A stretch of 7,987 nucleotides of DNA, from assembly GCA_946481605.1 (NCBI GenBank), contig CAMLPA010000137.1, positions 1 through 7,987 of the forward strand, given 5' to 3'. The notes under the pieces are model-generated. The model worked only from the letters and a program-made list of their open reading frames with translations. It had not been told where the DNA came from and searched no databases. Made by a program: the position numbers and the translations under genes. Positions 6,043 through 7,987 of this stretch are shown in pieces. The DNA comes from an uncultured Flavihumibacter sp. (GTDB lineage Bacteria; Bacteroidota; Bacteroidia; Chitinophagales; Chitinophagaceae). Each line of letters opens with the position of its first letter. The stretch's first letter is position 1.

Positions 6043-7728
6043 TTACCAGAATTTCGCATAAAGGGCTGCGAGGATCAGGAAGGTAATGATAATAAGCACG
6101 ATGGTGGAGGTTTCCACTTTGAACATGCCTTTGTCCAGGATGAACGCTTTCGGGTTCACTTTCGGACCTGCCAGGCTCATGCCAATCATCAGTACCATGG
6201 TAAAGAAGAAGGACCAGCCCATACAGATGAGGAAAGGAATTTCGTATCCGCCTTTTCCGTTGGGGAACGCGGTGTACAACAGTGTTTCGTTACCGAAGAG
6301 GCCCGGCGCGTAGTTGTTGAACAATACGGAAAGCAGGAACCCGGCAATCACACCGGCAATAGCGGCAGCACCTGTGGTACGTTTCCAGAACATACCGAGG
6401 ATGAACATGGCGAATACGCCCGGGCTGATAAAGCCGGTGTATTTCTGGATAAAGGTGAATCCACCTTCCCCGCCGATGCCCAGGATATCGTCCCAGGTAA
6501 ACAGCACCGCGATCAGCATGGAAATAGCCACCGTAACGCGTCCCACCCAAACCAGTTTTTTCTCGCTGGATTGCTTACCCATGTATTTCTGGTAGATATC
6601 CAGGGTGAAGATGGTAGAAATACTGTTCAGTTTTCCCGCCAGCGAAGCCACGATGGCAGCAGTGAGTGCCGCGATGGAAAGGCCTTTCAGTCCGTTTGGC
6701 AGGTAACCCAGGATCGCGGAATACGCGCCGTCCTTACCACCTGTAAGTTCTGGAAGATGTCCGTTTTTGTGCAGTACATACGCGGCGATACCGGGGAGCA
6801 TCACGATGATGGGCATCATCAGTTTCAGCATACCCGCGAAGAGGATACCGGTACGTGCGGTTTTGAGGTCCGCGCCCAGCGCGCGCTGGGTGATGTACTG
6901 GTTACAGCCCCAGTAGTTCAGGTTCACGATCCACTGACCGGCGAGGTACATGGCGATACCGGGCAACACGAGGTATTTGTTGATGTATTCCTGTGGTGCG
7001 TCGGGACCTGGTTTTTCCAGGATCATCTTGAAGTGATCGGGTGCGTCTTTCATCAAAGCGCCGAAACCGGCGATGGCATCTTTACCCAGACCGAACTTCT
7101 CACTCACCAAAGTGAGCGCCATATACGTTGTGGCCAGTCCGCCGATGATGAGTACAGCCACCTGGATCACATCGGTATAACCAATCACCTTCATCCCACC
7201 GAGGGTGATGAAGATGGAGAAGATGGCGAGACCGAGCATGATGGTATGCAGGTATTCACCACCTGCCAGTCCGTTGATGGCCAGGGCGCCGAGGTACAAA
7301 ATTGAAGTGAGGTTCACGAATACATACAGGAAAAGCCAGAAGATGGCCATGATCATGGCCACTGTTTCGTTGTAGCGCCGCGTCAGGAACTGCGGCATCG
7401 TGAATATCTTGTTTTTGAGGTAGATGGGGATGAACCATACCGCGATGATGATGAGGGCTATGGCGGCCACCCATTCGTATGCGGCTACGGCGATGCCTAC
7501 AAAGAAGCCTTCACCACTCATACCGATGAACTGTTCGGCGGAGATGTTGGAAGCGATCAGCGAAGCGCCGATGGCCCACCAGGTAAGGGAACCTTCCGCC
7601 AGGAAATAGTCTTTGGTGCTGGCCTGTTCATGTTTTTTCTTCCGGTAGATCCATATCCCATAAGAGGCTACGATCACGAAGTAGATCACGAAAACCAGGT
7701 AATCCGAGAAAATGAGTCCATTTTTCAT
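6043..7728 (-). CDS. SGLT-like sodium:solute symporter, probable L-arabinose importer
   Basis: This 561-residue inner-membrane protein of the sodium:solute symporter family has about 14 hydrophobic helices, the last at 541-558, and closely resembles the Vibrio sodium/galactose transporter vSGLT. TM1 holds WWAIGASLIASNISAEQF (50-67), and NLNYWGCNQYI (269-279) and FIQKYTGFISPG (426-437) are strong family motifs. The vSGLT sugar ligands line up as Q66, E85, N269, Y272, K302 and Q428, all conserved, so a monosaccharide substrate is likely. At the sodium site A59, I62, A358 and S362 are kept, but the residue matching vSGLT Ser364 is A361. It sits 79 nt after araA and before an AraR-type gene, so sodium-driven L-arabinose uptake is the best guess, comparable to the predicted AraT of Bacteroidetes. 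Another pentose or galactose is possible. The ATG at 7726-7728 precedes the first helix directly. Confidence 0.92.
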   Translation of the reverse strand: MKNGLIFSDYLVFVIYFVIVASYGIWIYRKKKHEQASTKDYFLAEGSLTWWAIGASLIASNISAEQFIGMSGEGFFVGIAVAAYEWVAAIALIIIAVWFIPIYLKNKIFTMPQFLTRRYNETVAMIMAIFWLFLYVFVNLTSILYLGALAINGLAGGEYLHTIMLGLAIFSIFITLGGMKVIGYTDVIQVAVLIIGGLATTYMALTLVSEKFGLGKDAIAGFGALMKDAPDHFKMILEKPGPDAPQEYINKYLVLPGIAMYLAGQWIVNLNYWGCNQYITQRALGADLKTARTGILFAGMLKLMMPIIVMLPGIAAYVLHKNGHLPELTGGKDGAYSAILGYLPNGLKGLSIAALTAAIVASLAGKLNSISTIFTLDIYQKYMGKQSSEKKLVWVGRVTVAISMLIAVLFTWDDILGIGGEGGFTFIQKYTGFISPGVFAMFILGMFWKRTTGAAAIAGVIAGFLLSVLFNNYAPGLFGNETLLYTAFPNGKGGYEIPFLICMGWSFFFTMVLMIGMSLAGPKVNPKAFILDKGMFKVETSTIVLIIITFLILAALYAKFW

Positions 7729-7757
7729 CTGGAAGCAATTGTTGTTTGGTTTAAGAT

Positions 7758-7788
7758 AAAAAAATCAGCGCCGCCGAACGGCAGCGCC
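7758..7788 (-). terminator. Intrinsic terminator between araA and the symporter gene
   Basis: Read on the minus strand, a GC-rich hairpin (9-bp stem GGCGCTGCC / GGCGGCGCT with two G-T wobbles, loop GTTC) is followed by GA-less than three bases and then seven Ts (7758-7764). It begins 19 nt after the araA stop and ends 29 nt before the symporter ATG. It would end or attenuate transcripts from araA, making isomerase mRNA more abundant than symporter mRNA unless a separate promoter exists; I see no convincing one in the 79-nt gap. Confidence 0.75.
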
Positions 7789-7807
7789 AATTTAACGATT
7801 ACTCATA

Positions 7808-7987
7808 TCAACCGTGCCGGAAACTTGCATCGTTCCAACGCAGCTCGTTTTTAAAGTCGTAGAGATTGGTGTTCTTGCCGATCAGCACGAATTCGATGCC
7901 GGCCATTTCGGCGAAGTCCTGCATTTGTTCGGCGCTCAGGTTCTGGCTGTAGCCGGTGTGGTGCGCGCCGCCGGCCAGTATCCAGGC
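7808..7987 (-). CDS. araA: L-arabinose isomerase, C-terminal end (cut by window edge)
   Basis: The final 59 codons and TGA stop of a gene entering from the right edge. The peptide contains AWILAGGAHHTGYS, then SAEQMQDFAEMAGIEFVLI and FKNELRWND. These are hallmark C-terminal motifs of AraA, which converts L-arabinose to L-ribulose in the cytoplasm, the first step toward D-xylulose 5-phosphate. The GGAHHT motif includes a histidine that belongs to the metal and substrate site in known AraA structures. The gene ends normally for the family, with a short polar tail (ASFRHG). The kinase and epimerase genes are expected further upstream, outside this window, but that is an inference. Confidence 0.95.
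   Translation of the reverse strand, partial: AWILAGGAHHTGYSQNLSAEQMQDFAEMAGIEFVLIGKNTNLYDFKNELRWNDASFRHG

Noticed and set aside
6571..7305. A 244-codon plus-strand frame opposite the symporter gene
   Set aside because: It is fully antisense to well-conserved membrane helices of the symporter, and its His/Asp/Glu-rich translation is the expected reverse reading of such codons.

Overview
All genes in this window lie on the minus strand and are typical of Bacteroidetes, probably a Chitinophagaceae- or Sphingobacteria-like soil or plant-associated lineage. The evidence is a SusC/SusD outer-membrane pair, a Bacteroidetes-type Nudix-family sugar regulator, an SGLT-like sodium/sugar symporter next to L-arabinose isomerase, promoter-like TTTG / TAnnTTTG elements, and no clear Shine-Dalgarno sequences before the starts. 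The genus is an inference; no rRNA or other marker is present.

In transcription order (right to left), the right half (about 5285-7987) is the end of an L-arabinose utilisation cluster. It holds the last 59 codons of araA (isomerase), an intergenic hairpin-plus-T-tract terminator, a 561-residue sodium:solute symporter that probably imports L-arabinose, and a Nudix/winged-helix regulator of the AraR/NrtR type. The regulator's Nudix box is degenerate, as expected of a sensor rather than a hydrolase. It appears to have its own promoter, covered by an inverted repeat that could be an autoregulatory operator.

The left half (1-5132) is a second transcription unit: a SusC-like TonB-dependent transporter (1064 aa), its SusD-like lipoprotein partner (497 aa, 18 nt downstream), and, 45 nt further on, the start of a Tat-exported phosphocholine-type phospholipase C that runs off the left edge. 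The layout suggests that the enzyme releases a product from a phospholipid or phosphocholine ester outside the cytoplasm and the SusCD pair imports a related compound. This would be a non-glycan use of SusCD, and it is an inference from gene order.

The 152-bp spacer between the regulator and susC (5133-5284) is rich in signals. It has a near-consensus LacI/PurR-type operator, a second AACGTT core exactly 11 bp away, a perfect 17-bp palindrome, and a perfect TAnnTTTG -7 box. It shows no obvious terminator, so whether susC is insulated from the arabinose cluster is open. There is no CRISPR array, tRNA, rRNA or insertion sequence. I see no wholly undescribed system; the most interesting points are the SusCD-phospholipase grouping and the control region in front of it.
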